DNA from: Fimenecus sp964540535
GTDB lineage: Bacteria > Bacillota > Clostridia > Oscillospirales > Acutalibacteraceae
NCBI GenBank assembly: GCA_964540535.1
Contig: CAZIMO010000003.1
Span: 174,512 to 238,511 of the forward strand
Reading direction: 5' to 3'
DNA: 64,000 bases
Shown: positions 49,131 through 58,466 of the stretch, one piece after another
Layout of the letters: the number at the start of each line of letters is the position of its first letter
Numbering within the stretch: position 1 is the stretch's first letter
Position numbers and translations under genes: made by a program
Notes under the pieces: generated by a model
Seen by the model: only the letters and a program-made list of their open reading frames with translations
Told to the model about the DNA's origin: nothing
Database searches by the model: none

Positions 49131-50639
49131 ATGAAAACCGCAATTAAATTAGTTTCATTGGTTTTGTGCCTTTGTGTGATTTTTTGCGCCTGCAATATGA
49201 CGGCTGAAAATCCCGAAGACACAACAACCCCTGCCGAAAGTACAACCGAAAATAACACGAATACAGAAAATACCGAAAATACTTTTACGAAAAGCGACGG
49301 TAAAATCTCGCTCCCTTATAACGAAAGCGATGGATTAAATCCGTTTTTCGCAAAAAGCGATGAGAATTTATATATTTGCAAGCTTCTTTTTGAACCGTTG
49401 TATTCAGTTGACAGCGCTTATAATGCAAACGGAGTAATTGCCGAAAGTATTTCTGTCAGCGGAACAACCGCAACGGTGAAAATTAAACAAGGAATTTCCT
49501 GCCGAGGCTCGTCAAATATAAATGCTGACGATGTGATATATTCTTTTAAGCTTGCCAAGGCTTCTTATGCTTGGGCTGATGATTTAAAAGGCATTTCTTC
49601 AGCGGTAAAATCCAACAATTATACGGTGAATTTTACTCTTGATTATTCTGATAAGCTTATTGCAGGTAAGCTTACCTTTCCTGTTGTCAAGGCAGGAACA
49701 GCCGACGAACAAACAGCAGTACCCACGGGCAGCGGCGATTATTACCGACTTGAAGATAAGCTTATAAGTCTTGCTGACGGAGAAAAGCAAATTTATCTTT
49801 GCTCGGTCGGTACCCGTGACAGTGTTGAGGACGCTTTGAAAATCGGTGCTTCCGATGTGTTTTTCAGCAATATGTCAGATTGCAATTATACAGGCGCGTC
49901 GGGCAATACCCAATCGGTAATGCTTAACAATATGGTTTATCTTGGACTTAACAGCGAAAACGGTGCGCTGAATAAATATATCCGCAGCGCAATTGCGGCG
50001 AAAATTGACTGCGAAGAAATCGCTCTTTCAGCATATCAAGGTCACGCAAAAGCGTCAAAATTGCCGTTAAATCCCGAAAGTGCATTGACCGACGAAATAA
50101 CACAAATCAGTACGCTTGGCAACAAGAACCTTGCCGACGGTATTGTTGACCGATGCGGATTTATTCGGTATTCGGGCAAGGCAAAAACCAACGGTGCATA
50201 TTCGCTTTCGTTCAATCTGATTGTGAACAAGAATAACAAATATCGCGTTGCGGCGGCTTACAGCATTGCTGACAGTCTCAAGGAATGCGGATTTAACATA
50301 AATGTGCAGACACTCTCCTTTGCCGATTACAAAGAGCGTATTGCTTCGGGAAGCTATGATATGTATTTGGGCGAAGTAATTCTTGACAGTTCAATGGATT
50401 TAAATGTGTTTTTTAATGAGGAAAGTACTATCGGTATGCGAATAAATAAAACCGACCGTGCTGTAACTCAATATTACAATTACCGTGCAGGCGAAATTAC
50501 CGCACAGGAATATTATGGGATTTTTGCAGAGGAATACCCCTTTGTGCCTGTGGTGTTCAGAACAGGCTATGTGGTAAGCTCTAATGATATAAAGCTTGAT
50601 TTAACTCAAATGCCTTATTTTCTTTACAGCGGTATATAA
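49131..50639 (+). CDS. peptide/nickel-type ABC transporter substrate-binding lipoprotein
   Basis: The 502-residue lipoprotein (MKTAIKLVSLVLCLCVIFCA with a Cys at the lipobox) has a Thr/Asn/Glu-rich spacer. The solute-binding fold of family 5 follows: LPYNESDGLNPFFAKS, LLFEPLYSVDSAYNANGVIA, then DVIYSFKLAKASYAWA. C-terminal parts such as YRVAAAYSIADSLKECGFNI and YDMYLGEVILDS fit the oligopeptide-binding pattern. No permease or ATPase gene lies nearby, so its transporter is elsewhere or it is an orphan. It begins 4 bp after ymdB. Confidence 0.82.
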   Translation: MKTAIKLVSLVLCLCVIFCACNMTAENPEDTTTPAESTTENNTNTENTENTFTKSDGKISLPYNESDGLNPFFAKSDENLYICKLLFEPLYSVDSAYNANGVIAESISVSGTTATVKIKQGISCRGSSNINADDVIYSFKLAKASYAWADDLKGISSAVKSNNYTVNFTLDYSDKLIAGKLTFPVVKAGTADEQTAVPTGSGDYYRLEDKLISLADGEKQIYLCSVGTRDSVEDALKIGASDVFFSNMSDCNYTGASGNTQSVMLNNMVYLGLNSENGALNKYIRSAIAAKIDCEEIALSAYQGHAKASKLPLNPESALTDEITQISTLGNKNLADGIVDRCGFIRYSGKAKTNGAYSLSFNLIVNKNNKYRVAAAYSIADSLKECGFNINVQTLSFADYKERIASGSYDMYLGEVILDSSMDLNVFFNEESTIGMRINKTDRAVTQYYNYRAGEITAQEYYGIFAEEYPFVPVVFRTGYVVSSNDIKLDLTQMPYFLYSGI

Positions 50640-50670
50640 CCGCAGACCTATAATTGAACAGGTGAAATTT

Positions 50671-52722
50671 ATGAAGTTCTCCGACGATATTAAATACATC
50701 AAAGGTGTGGGCGAAGCAAGAGCAGCTGCGTTCCGTTCACTCGGTGTGTCAACCGTCGGGGAGCTTTTGCGTTTTTATCCCCGCGCTTATGAGGATTGGA
50801 GCAATATTACACCGATTTCACAGTGCGTAATCGGCGAGAATGTGTGTGTTAAAGCGACTGTTATGTTTCCGCCGAAAAATCAGCGTGTGCGCGGCGGTAT
50901 GCTTATAGCAAAGGGCACTGTGACCGACGGTGAAGATATAATTGCCGTCACATTCTTCAACAACAAATACATTGATAAAATGCTTAAAAGCGGTGAAGAA
51001 TACCTTTTTTGCGGCAAAATAACTCTTGGCAAATTTTCTGCAAGAGAAATGGTTTCGCCAATGTTTATAAAGTCTGCACAAAGCGTTGAAATTAAGCCGA
51101 TTTATCCGCAAAATAAGAATATAACCTCAAAAACAATTCAGTCAGCGGTGCAGAATGTGTTAAAAGACATTGAAGAAATTCCCGAATATCTGCCCGAATA
51201 CGTATTGAAACGGTTTAATCTTATCACGCTTGACAGGGCGATAAGGGATATTCATTTTCCTAAAGATGAAATCGATTTGCAAAAAGCCCGTGACCGCTTA
51301 ATTTTTGACGAGCTGTTCATTCTTCAGTTAAGTCTTTTGACTTTGAAAGAAGATAATTCAGCGGAAGATACGAAAAATATTATAAATAAAGATTATACCG
51401 AAGAATTTTTCTCGCTTTTACCGTTCAGGCCGACTAATGCGCAGCGAAGATCCGTGAGTGAAGCAGTTGCCGATATGCAAAGCGGTAAACAGATGAACCG
51501 ACTTTTGCAGGGCGACGTGGGCAGCGGTAAAACTGCCGTGGCAGCGGCGATTGTATATACGGCGGCAAAAAACGGAATGCAGTCGGCGCTTATGGCGCCC
51601 ACCGAGGTGCTGGCGGTTCAGCATTTTGAAACCTTTACCAAGCTTTTTGAGAACAGCGGAATATGTTGCGCGCTTTTAACAGGCAGTACAAAGGCGAAAG
51701 ATAAAAAAATAATTAAAGAAGGTCTTAAAGACGGCAATATAGATTTAATAATCGGTACGCACGCGCTTATACAGGACGATGTTGAATTTTCAAATCTCGG
51801 TCTTGTAATTACCGACGAACAGCACCGTTTCGGTGTCAAGCAGAGAACAGGTCTTTGCAGTAAGGGAGATAATCCCCATGTCTATGTTATGTCGGCAACG
51901 CCAATCCCCCGAACCCTTGCTTTAATATTTTTCGGCGATTTGAGCGTGTCAATTCTTGATGAGCTACCCCCAAACAGACAAAAAATTCAAACATATACAG
52001 TTAAATCGGGCAAAAGAGGAGCAATGTTTGATTTTATCAGAAAACACCTTGATATGGGCTATCAGGCATATATCGTCTGCCCTCTCGTCGAAGAAAGCGA
52101 GCTGATTCAGGGCGTGATGTCGGCGGAAGAATATTATAAAAAAGTCAAGCCGTTATTCAGTAACTACCGTCTTGACTTGCTTCACGGCAAAATGACCCCA
52201 AAGAAAAAAGATGAAGTAATGATGAATTTTAAAAGCGGAGAAACCCAGCTTTTAATTTCAACGGTTGTCATTGAGGTTGGCGTTGATGTGCCCAACGCAG
52301 TTATTATGGTGATTGAAAATGCCGAGCGTTTCGGGCTTTCACAGCTTCATCAGTTAAGAGGCCGTGTTGGCAGAGGCAAGGCAAAATCTCACTGTATTCT
52401 TGTAACTGACTCTACAGGCGACGAGGCAACAGCCCGAATGAAAATTATTTGCGAAACAAGCGACGGCTTTAAAATTGCCGATGAGGATTTAAAGCTTCGC
52501 GGTCCCGGTGATTTTTTCGGTACCCGTCAGCATGGGCTTCCCAAGCTTCGCATAGCCGATATTTTGACCGACACAAAAATTCTTATGCAAACGCAGGAGC
52601 TGGCGCAGGAAATAATGGCGAGTGATCGCAGTTTTAAAAAAGAAGAGCATAACAAAATCGGCAGGCAGGTTATGAAAAAGGTGAATAGTTTACAAGCTTC
52701 TAACACTGCCAACACAATTTAG
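50671..52722 (+). CDS. recG: ATP-dependent DNA helicase RecG
   Basis: The 683-residue helicase remodels stalled forks and branched DNA. It has an N-terminal wedge/OB domain (KYIKGVGEARAAAFRSLGV, RGGMLIAKGTVTDGEDIIAV), motif I GDVGSGKTAVAAA, motif II DEQHRFGVKQR, motif III VMSATPIPRTLAL, motif VI HQLRGRVGRG and the C-terminal RGPGDFFGTRQHG. The ATG at 50671 is preferred over a GTG at 50662 because AGGTGA is positioned for it. It starts 31 bp after the substrate-binding gene. Confidence 0.97.
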   Translation: MKFSDDIKYIKGVGEARAAAFRSLGVSTVGELLRFYPRAYEDWSNITPISQCVIGENVCVKATVMFPPKNQRVRGGMLIAKGTVTDGEDIIAVTFFNNKYIDKMLKSGEEYLFCGKITLGKFSAREMVSPMFIKSAQSVEIKPIYPQNKNITSKTIQSAVQNVLKDIEEIPEYLPEYVLKRFNLITLDRAIRDIHFPKDEIDLQKARDRLIFDELFILQLSLLTLKEDNSAEDTKNIINKDYTEEFFSLLPFRPTNAQRRSVSEAVADMQSGKQMNRLLQGDVGSGKTAVAAAIVYTAAKNGMQSALMAPTEVLAVQHFETFTKLFENSGICCALLTGSTKAKDKKIIKEGLKDGNIDLIIGTHALIQDDVEFSNLGLVITDEQHRFGVKQRTGLCSKGDNPHVYVMSATPIPRTLALIFFGDLSVSILDELPPNRQKIQTYTVKSGKRGAMFDFIRKHLDMGYQAYIVCPLVEESELIQGVMSAEEYYKKVKPLFSNYRLDLLHGKMTPKKKDEVMMNFKSGETQLLISTVVIEVGVDVPNAVIMVIENAERFGLSQLHQLRGRVGRGKAKSHCILVTDSTGDEATARMKIICETSDGFKIADEDLKLRGPGDFFGTRQHGLPKLRIADILTDTKILMQTQELAQEIMASDRSFKKEEHNKIGRQVMKKVNSLQASNTANTI

Positions 52723-52775
52723 TAAAATTTGAGTTGTAAAATAGATTAAAAAAGGTATTAAGAAAGGGAATTTTT

Positions 52776-53435
52776 ATGAACGAAATTAAAGGATATTTAA
52801 GAGATTTTCGTATCAATGTACCCGAGGCTGTGTATGACTGCACGGGAATTAAAATTTTCGGCAGACGGATAAAGTCGATTGTATTTTCAACTGATGTAAG
52901 TATTATCCGCAACTGCAATGCTGACGCTGTTATTGCTGTTTATCCCTTTACACCCCAGCCGGTTATAACTCAAGCGGTTATGATGGCGGCTGACTGTCCT
53001 GTTTTTGTGGGTGTGGGCGGCGGACTAACAAAGGGCGAACGTGTAATAAATCTTGCCCGCCATGCTGAATATCAAGGCGCAACAGGGGTTGTTCTTAATG
53101 CGCCGACACCGAACGACACTATAAAAAATGTTGCAAGTATTGTTGATTTGCCCATTGTTATAACCGTTGTAAAAGAAGATGATATTCAAGCACGGCTTGA
53201 CGCAGGCGCACAAATTCTCAATGTTTCAGCGGCGGCGAAAACTCCCGAATTAGTGGCGAAAATCCGTGAAAAATTCCCCGATGTACCCATAATGGCGACG
53301 GGCGGACCGAACGAAGCAACAATTAAAGCCACAATCAAAGCAGGCGCAGACGCAATTACGTGGACTCCTCCGTCAAACGGCGAAGTCTTCCGTGATATTA
53401 TGGAAGCTTATCGCAAAGGCGAACCGCATCCGTAA
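52776..53435 (+). CDS. TIM-barrel protein of the KDPG-aldolase-like type
   Basis: The 219-residue protein is a small beta/alpha barrel: VIAVYPFTPQPVITQAVMMA, PVFVGVGGGLTKGERV, ATGVVLNAPTPNDTIKNVA, PIVITVVKEDDIQARLDAGA and PIMATGGPNEATIKATIKAG are successive strand-helix units. The alternation resembles 2-keto-3-deoxy-6-phosphogluconate aldolase and relatives, but the catalytic Lys-Glu pair is not obvious. Similar clostridial proteins are usually annotated only as hydrolase or barrel-domain protein. Its position after recG gives no functional hint. Confidence 0.6.
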   Translation: MNEIKGYLRDFRINVPEAVYDCTGIKIFGRRIKSIVFSTDVSIIRNCNADAVIAVYPFTPQPVITQAVMMAADCPVFVGVGGGLTKGERVINLARHAEYQGATGVVLNAPTPNDTIKNVASIVDLPIVITVVKEDDIQARLDAGAQILNVSAAAKTPELVAKIREKFPDVPIMATGGPNEATIKATIKAGADAITWTPPSNGEVFRDIMEAYRKGEPHP

Positions 53436-53479
53436 TAAAAACAGAATAACAGTTTGTCAATAAATAAATCCCCTCATCA

Positions 53480-53564
53480 GCGTGATGTCCTTAACGGACA
53501 ATCACGCAACGAAATAAATCCACTATGTGGATTTATTTCATTTCACATTCGGGTTTACCCGAAT
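53480..53564. repeat. three adjacent perfect palindromes
   Basis: GCGTGAT/ATCACGC (53480-53507, with an inner TCC/GGA), a 13-bp stem GAAATAAATCCAC/GTGGATTTATTTC (53511-53539, loop TAT) and ATTCGGG/CCCGAAT (53547-53564) follow one another with almost no spacer. They lie just before a terminator between convergent genes. Confidence 0.7.
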
Positions 53565-53581
53565 ATTTCACTAAAATGCAA

Positions 53582-53608
53582 AATCCCCTCATCATCGAGG
53601 GGATTTTT
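53582..53608. terminator. bidirectional intrinsic terminator
   Basis: AATCCCCTC (53582-53590) pairs perfectly with GAGGGGATT (53597-53605) over a 6-nt loop, with T-runs in both orientations. It serves the convergent barrel-protein and phosphatase genes. Confidence 0.85.
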
Positions 53609-54328
53609 CTATATATCTTTGTTGCTAAGTATTCGGTTTGGATTTGTCAGCATACATTCAATAAGCATTTCGTCTGTAATTTCCTCCGGTAAATGCTCGG
53701 CTTTTTCTTTAATGCGGTTGTGGCGGTGAATTGGGTGATGCGCGTCTGTGCCTATAAGCTTTGCAATTCCCCTTTCAACCATATCAACCGACATCATTTG
53801 CGCAGATCTGCCGTTATTGCCTATCAGACTGTCGAAATTCACTTGAAAAATAACATCGCGGTCAATAAGCTCGTCAATTATAAAAAGATTTCGGTGAAAT
53901 TCATAATATCTTTCAGGGTGTGCAACAACAGGCGCATAACCGCGGTCAATAAGTTCGTCAATCCAAGCGGTAACACGGTTCACGTTAAAAGGACCTAAAG
54001 GAAATTCACACAGAATATATTTCGAGTCTCCCAAAGTCAAACCGTCAAGGCTGTCAGCGGAAAAAACATTATCGTTGAGAAACACTTCGGACCCCGAAAA
54101 AAGCTTAACGGGTATGTTTTCCGCTCTAAGCACATTGCGAAGCTCAAAAATCTTTTCTTCTCTCTCATCAACAAACTCGTCAATGTTATTATAACTGAGA
54201 AAATGAGGAGTGAGAATAATTTTGTCTATTCCGTTTTTATAAGCGTCACGGCACATTTCTAATGATTGCTCAATGGATTTTGCGCCGTCATCAATATCAA
54301 ACAGTATGTGATTGTGTATGTCAATCAT
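53609..54328 (-). CDS. CpsB/YwqE-type PHP-domain tyrosine phosphatase
   Basis: The 239-residue protein begins MIDIHNHILFDIDDGAKSIE, the metal-binding HxH signature of the PHP family, then ILTPHFLSYNN, a FSGSEVFL strand, PVVAHPERYYEF and LIGTDAHHPIHRHNR. These match CpsB/CapC/YwqE enzymes, manganese-dependent phosphatases that remove phosphate from tyrosine kinases controlling capsule or exopolysaccharide. No kinase gene is nearby. Its start overlaps the stop of the AI-2E gene by 8 bp, so the two are translated together. Confidence 0.92.
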   Translation of the reverse strand: MIDIHNHILFDIDDGAKSIEQSLEMCRDAYKNGIDKIILTPHFLSYNNIDEFVDEREEKIFELRNVLRAENIPVKLFSGSEVFLNDNVFSADSLDGLTLGDSKYILCEFPLGPFNVNRVTAWIDELIDRGYAPVVAHPERYYEFHRNLFIIDELIDRDVIFQVNFDSLIGNNGRSAQMMSVDMVERGIAKLIGTDAHHPIHRHNRIKEKAEHLPEEITDEMLIECMLTNPNRILSNKDI

Positions 54329-55505
54329 TCAGATCTTCCTTTGGAGCTTCCTGCTCTGTGTTTTCTTTATTTTTTTCATTCAGATGGAGAACTTTAATTA
54401 TTCCGTCGTCATTTAACAGTTTAATCATAACAAGCGTTATCGGCAACAGGAAAAGACCTATAAAGCCGAACAGCTTTGTTCCCAAGAACATAGCGATAAC
54501 CATAAGGAACGCAGGAATACCCAACTGCGAGGCAACAAGCTTGGGTTCGATAATCTGACGGATAACCGTAATGCAGACATACATTATAATAATTCCTACC
54601 GCCATAGAATATTCGCCGTTGAAAAGCGAGATAACCGCCCATGGAATAAGCACCGTTCCTGTTCCTAAAACAGGAACAATGTCAATAAGTGCAATTATGA
54701 GCGCAATTATGAAAATGTATCCGCCGTCGTAAATTCCGAGAAGCTTTAAAAGCCCAAGACCCAGCGAAAGCTCACTGAAGGTAATTGTGATAATTATGCC
54801 GTATGCCTTTGCCATTTTGCCGAGCGACGGAACAAGCAAGTTTTTCGCTCTGACAATCTTTTCTCTCGTTTCAGGTCTGAAAATTCCAAGAACAAGATTG
54901 CGTAGGGTTTTATAGTCAGAGGTCATAAAACAGCAGGCAATTACTGCAACAAGAATTGAAACAAGGGTTGTGGGTATCGCTTTTGCAGTGTCAATAAGTC
55001 CAAGCAAAGGGGTTGAAAGTGCGGCAAAGTCAATGTTCATACCGCCGTTTGAGGGATTTTGAGGTGCGTCAAGAAATGAAGAAAGCTTGTCGCCTACAAA
55101 AGAGGTTATCGAATTTTCAAGCTTATCGGGCAAAAACGAAAGTCCGTTTGCAATATATCCTTGTATTTTGCCGATGAATGCAGGAATATCTTCCATTTGA
55201 ATAATAATATAGTCAATAAAGCCTTTAAGCTCACTGCCGGCCCAAATTCCAATAAGAACAAGCAAAGCGATTACGGCAAAAAAAGCCAAAAGTACGCAAA
55301 GAACCGAAGCAAGACCTCTTTTTATGGGCGTTTTACGGCTTATAAAATTTACGGGTCTTTGCAAAATCATAGCTACGGCAATTGCAGCCAAAAACGGAAA
55401 CAGCGTGCCGAAAGCGTATTTGAAAAACAAATAAAACAGTGCCAGCAAAACACCTGCATAAACGGTGTTTATTATAAAATTTTTCTTCTTTTCAATTCCT
55501 GTCAT
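54321..55505 (-). CDS. AI-2E family transporter
   Basis: The ATG at 55505, after GAGGAT, is preferred over an open frame 24 codons further up. The 394-residue protein has about seven to eight membrane helices. Family features are FKYAFGTLFPFLAAIAVAMI, TPIKRGLASVLCVLL, YGIIITITFSELSLGLGLL, IVPVLGTGTVLIPWAV and the IIEPKLVASQLGIPAFLMVI block. The family exports or exchanges small molecules; the AI-2 label is historical and does not fix the substrate. The C-terminus is acidic and overlaps the next gene. Confidence 0.9.
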   Translation of the reverse strand: MTGIEKKKNFIINTVYAGVLLALFYLFFKYAFGTLFPFLAAIAVAMILQRPVNFISRKTPIKRGLASVLCVLLAFFAVIALLVLIGIWAGSELKGFIDYIIIQMEDIPAFIGKIQGYIANGLSFLPDKLENSITSFVGDKLSSFLDAPQNPSNGGMNIDFAALSTPLLGLIDTAKAIPTTLVSILVAVIACCFMTSDYKTLRNLVLGIFRPETREKIVRAKNLLVPSLGKMAKAYGIIITITFSELSLGLGLLKLLGIYDGGYIFIIALIIALIDIVPVLGTGTVLIPWAVISLFNGEYSMAVGIIIMYVCITVIRQIIEPKLVASQLGIPAFLMVIAMFLGTKLFGFIGLFLLPITLVMIKLLNDDGIIKVLHLNEKNKENTEQEAPKEDLND

Positions 55506-55565
55506 TTTAAAATCCTCATAATCAATAATTTGCAGAGCAAATGTCCTGTTTTTGCTATATAATAT

Positions 55566-55594
55566 ATAATAAACCATTTCAGAGCAATATACAA
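55566..55594 (-). promoter_or_regulatory. sigma-A-type promoter for AI-2E gene
   Basis: On the minus strand TTGTAT (55589-55594) and TATTAT (55566-55571) are 17 bp apart. The -35 lies in one arm of a 12-bp inverted repeat. Confidence 0.5.
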
Positions 55595-55658
55595 TTAAAT
55601 TTATGTAAATTTTTCTAAAAAAATTATGAAAAATATTTTAAATATTATTGTATATTGC
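55584..55658. repeat. 12-bp inverted repeat pair in divergent promoter region
   Basis: GCAATATACAAT (55584-55595) and ATTGTATATTGC (55647-55658) are exact reverse complements 51 bp apart, between the AI-2E and hom genes. Confidence 0.7.
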
Positions 55659-55767
55659 CCCTTTATTATGTGACGGTTTTGTGTTAGAATATGTAAAAGT
55701 ATTTTTATAATGCTTGTTTATAACCTTTTTTAGCTACGGCGAGTAGCAGTAAGGAAGTGAATTTGAA

Positions 55768-57006
55768 ATGTATGTAGCAGTTATGGGCTATGGCACGGTT
55801 GGCTCCGGTGTTGTAGAGGTGCTTACAAAAAATCACGAAAGCATAGTGAAACGAAGCACCCAAAACGAAATGGAAGTTAAATATATCCTTGATTTGAGGG
55901 ATTTTCCCGGAGACCCCAATGAAGATAAAATGATTAAGGATTTCAATATTATCCTTAATGATGACGATGTTAAAGCGGTTGTTGAAACAATGGGCGGGCT
56001 TCACCCTGCTTATGAGTTTGTTTCATCTTGCCTTAAAGCAGGCAAAAGCGTTGTTACATCAAACAAAGAGCTTGTTGCGGCAAAGGGGTATGAGCTTTTA
56101 CAGCTTGCATCTGAAAACAACGTGAATTTCTTGTTTGAGGCTTCTGTCGGCGGCGGTATTCCGATTATCAGACCTATTTCACAGTGCCTTGCGGCAAATG
56201 AGATTGACGAAATCGCAGGCATTCTTAACGGTACAACAAACTTTATTCTTACCATGATGATAGATAAGAATATGAGCTTTGAAGACGCATTGAAGCTTGC
56301 GCAGGATAACGGCTATGCCGAAAAAGACCCCACTGCTGATGTTGAGGGTCACGACGCTTGCAGAAAGATTTGTATTCTTGCTTCTCTCTGCTTTGGCAAG
56401 CATATTTATCCCGATTCTGTTTATACAGAGGGTATTACAAAAATTACACTTGACGATGTGGCTTATGTTGGCGCATTCGGCGGTGTTATTAAGTTGCTCG
56501 GCAGAGCTAAGAGAACGGAAAACGGCAAAGTTTTTGCAGTAGTTACACCTGCAATTGTAATGCAGGGCAGTCAGTTAGCTTCTGTTAATGATGTTTTCAA
56601 CGCAATTCTTGTCCGCGGCGACGCAACAGGAGATGTTGTATTCTACGGTAAGGGTGCAGGTAAACTGCCCACCGCATCTGCCGTTGTTGCCGATGTTATT
56701 GACTGCGCGCGGAATTTAGGCAGAAAAAAACCTATCGGCTGGGGCGAAGCAGAAGAGAATTATGTTGTTGATTATAAATCAGCGGTAAATCCTCTCTATA
56801 TCCGTGCCGAGGTTACTGATAAAGCAGACGCTTTGCAGGATGTGGTAGCTTCTGTGGGTAAGGTTCAGGTTCTTGAATTTGCAGGCTGTAAATCAAATGA
56901 GCTTGCCTTTGTTACCGCTCCTATGGCAGAGGGCGAGCTTACAGAGAAGCTTAACAATATATCTACGATCAGCATAAAATCTTTAATAAGAGTTACTGAT
57001 TACTAA
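55768..57006 (+). CDS. hom: homoserine dehydrogenase
   Basis: The 412-residue enzyme reduces aspartate semialdehyde to homoserine for threonine and methionine. It has MYVAVMGYGTVGSGVVEVL (NAD(P)-binding), VVTSNKELVAAKG, FEASVGGGIPIIRPI, GILNGTTNFILTMM and the YAEKDPTADVEGHDACRK substrate site. A C-terminal ACT-like domain (about 345-412) suggests threonine feedback. The start follows AAGGAAG. lysC begins 15 bp downstream, so both form an aspartate-pathway operon. Confidence 0.96.
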   Translation: MYVAVMGYGTVGSGVVEVLTKNHESIVKRSTQNEMEVKYILDLRDFPGDPNEDKMIKDFNIILNDDDVKAVVETMGGLHPAYEFVSSCLKAGKSVVTSNKELVAAKGYELLQLASENNVNFLFEASVGGGIPIIRPISQCLAANEIDEIAGILNGTTNFILTMMIDKNMSFEDALKLAQDNGYAEKDPTADVEGHDACRKICILASLCFGKHIYPDSVYTEGITKITLDDVAYVGAFGGVIKLLGRAKRTENGKVFAVVTPAIVMQGSQLASVNDVFNAILVRGDATGDVVFYGKGAGKLPTASAVVADVIDCARNLGRKKPIGWGEAEENYVVDYKSAVNPLYIRAEVTDKADALQDVVASVGKVQVLEFAGCKSNELAFVTAPMAEGELTEKLNNISTISIKSLIRVTDY

Positions 57007-57021
57007 TACAGGAGGTAGTAT

Positions 57022-58230
57022 ATGGGACTTATTGTTCAGAAGTTCGGCGGTTCAAGCGTTCGTGACGCCGAAAGAGTGATGAATGTCGCCAAGATTGTTA
57101 CTGATACCTACCGTGAGGGCAACGATGTTATTGTTGTTGTATCTGCGCAGGGCGACACAACTGACGATTTAATTGAGAAGGCTTATGAAATAAATCAAAA
57201 GCCCTCAAAGAGAGAAATGGATATGCTTCTCACTTCGGGTGAGCAGATTTCAATATCGCTTCTCGCAATGGCTATTGAAAAATTGGGCTGCCCCGTAGTT
57301 TCGCTTCTCGGCTGGCAGGCAGGCTTCAACACAAGCTCCGCTTACGGTCAAGCCCGTATCAAATCAATTAAAACTGACAGACTACGTTCTGAAATCGACC
57401 GTCATAACATTGTTGTTGTAGCAGGATTTCAGGGCATCAACAAATATGACGACCTTACAACCTTGGGCAGAGGCGGTTCTGACACAAGCGCCGTGGCTAT
57501 TGCCGCCGCAATGCGTGCAGAACGCTGCTTGATTTTCACAGATGTTGAGGGTGTATATACAGCCGATCCGAGAAAAGTTGAGAATACAAGAAAATTGCAG
57601 GAAATCACTTATGATGAAATGCTTGAGCTTGCAACTCTCGGCGCACAGGTACTTAACAACCGTTCGGTAGAAATGGCTAAGAAATATAATGTTGAAGTAG
57701 AGGTGCTTTCAAGCCTTAAGAGAGTACCCGGTACAATTGTTAAGGAGGTTACTAAAATGGAAAAAATGCTCATCAGAGGTGTTACAAAGGATACGGATGT
57801 AGCACGAGTTTCAGTTACAAAAATCCCCAACACACCAGGTGTTGCTTTTAAGCTTTTCGACGCTCTTGCAAAGCACAAAATCAATGTTGATATTATTTTG
57901 CAGTCAGTCGGCCGCGACGCTACAAAGGATATAACCTTTACAGTTTCAAAGGGTAATGCCGCTGAAACAGTTGACTGTATTAAAAAGCTCTTTGATATTG
58001 AAGATGCAAACATTACCTGCGACACATCAGTTGCTAAAATTTCAATTGTCGGCGCAGGTATGGAATCTCACCCCGGCACTGCTTCAAAAATGTTTGAGGC
58101 GCTTTATGAGCATGACATCAATATTGATATGATTGCTACAAGCGAAATTAAAATTTCAGTTCTTATCAGTGCTGAAGACGCTGACCGTGCTGTCAGCGCA
58201 GTTCACAAGGCATTTTTCCCTGCTGAATAA
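57022..58230 (+). CDS. lysC: aspartate kinase
   Basis: The 402-residue enzyme phosphorylates aspartate, the first step to lysine, threonine and methionine. It has IVQKFGGSSVRDAERV, TSGEQISISLLAMAI, GRGGSDTSAVAIAAAM and FTDVEGVYTADPRKV. Two C-terminal ACT domains (from about residue 260; VTKIPNTPGVAFKLFDAL and ISIVGAGMESHPGTASKMFE) give allosteric control. A GGAGGT ribosome site precedes it. The next gene, guaB, is behind a structured leader and terminator. Confidence 0.97.
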   Translation: MGLIVQKFGGSSVRDAERVMNVAKIVTDTYREGNDVIVVVSAQGDTTDDLIEKAYEINQKPSKREMDMLLTSGEQISISLLAMAIEKLGCPVVSLLGWQAGFNTSSAYGQARIKSIKTDRLRSEIDRHNIVVVAGFQGINKYDDLTTLGRGGSDTSAVAIAAAMRAERCLIFTDVEGVYTADPRKVENTRKLQEITYDEMLELATLGAQVLNNRSVEMAKKYNVEVEVLSSLKRVPGTIVKEVTKMEKMLIRGVTKDTDVARVSVTKIPNTPGVAFKLFDALAKHKINVDIILQSVGRDATKDITFTVSKGNAAETVDCIKKLFDIEDANITCDTSVAKISIVGAGMESHPGTASKMFEALYEHDINIDMIATSEIKISVLISAEDADRAVSAVHKAFFPAE

Positions 58231-58234
58231 AAGT

Positions 58235-58422
58235 ATTTAAACGGGGCAAATGTCTTGACGGATAATTTTTCAAGGTTCCGTCAAAAAAGCCCCTTAATAC
58301 AATGAGTATTATCTGCGCTTTTTGAAACAGAATACGAAAAATTTTCTCGTCAATCAAAATACTCCGTTTAAATCAGCGGTTACATTTGCGATAAAAGAGA
58401 AACTATACGGTTTCTCTTTTTG
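58235..58422 (+). promoter_or_regulatory. structured leader with terminator upstream of guaB
   Basis: ATTTAAACGG (58235-58244) pairs perfectly with CCGTTTAAAT (58364-58373), enclosing TTGACGGA/TCCGTCAA (58255-58262 / 58277-58284), a competing GGGGC/GCCCC and AATAC/GTATT. A terminator AGAGAAAC/GTTTCTCT (58396-58417) with a T-run follows, 45 bp before guaB. The design fits the 3' end of the hom-lysC operon, an attenuator for guaB, or both. No known purine riboswitch core is seen. Confidence 0.5.
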
Positions 58423-58466
58423 TTTAGTAAAGAATCAAAAAATTAAAGTAAAGGAGATATAAAAAT

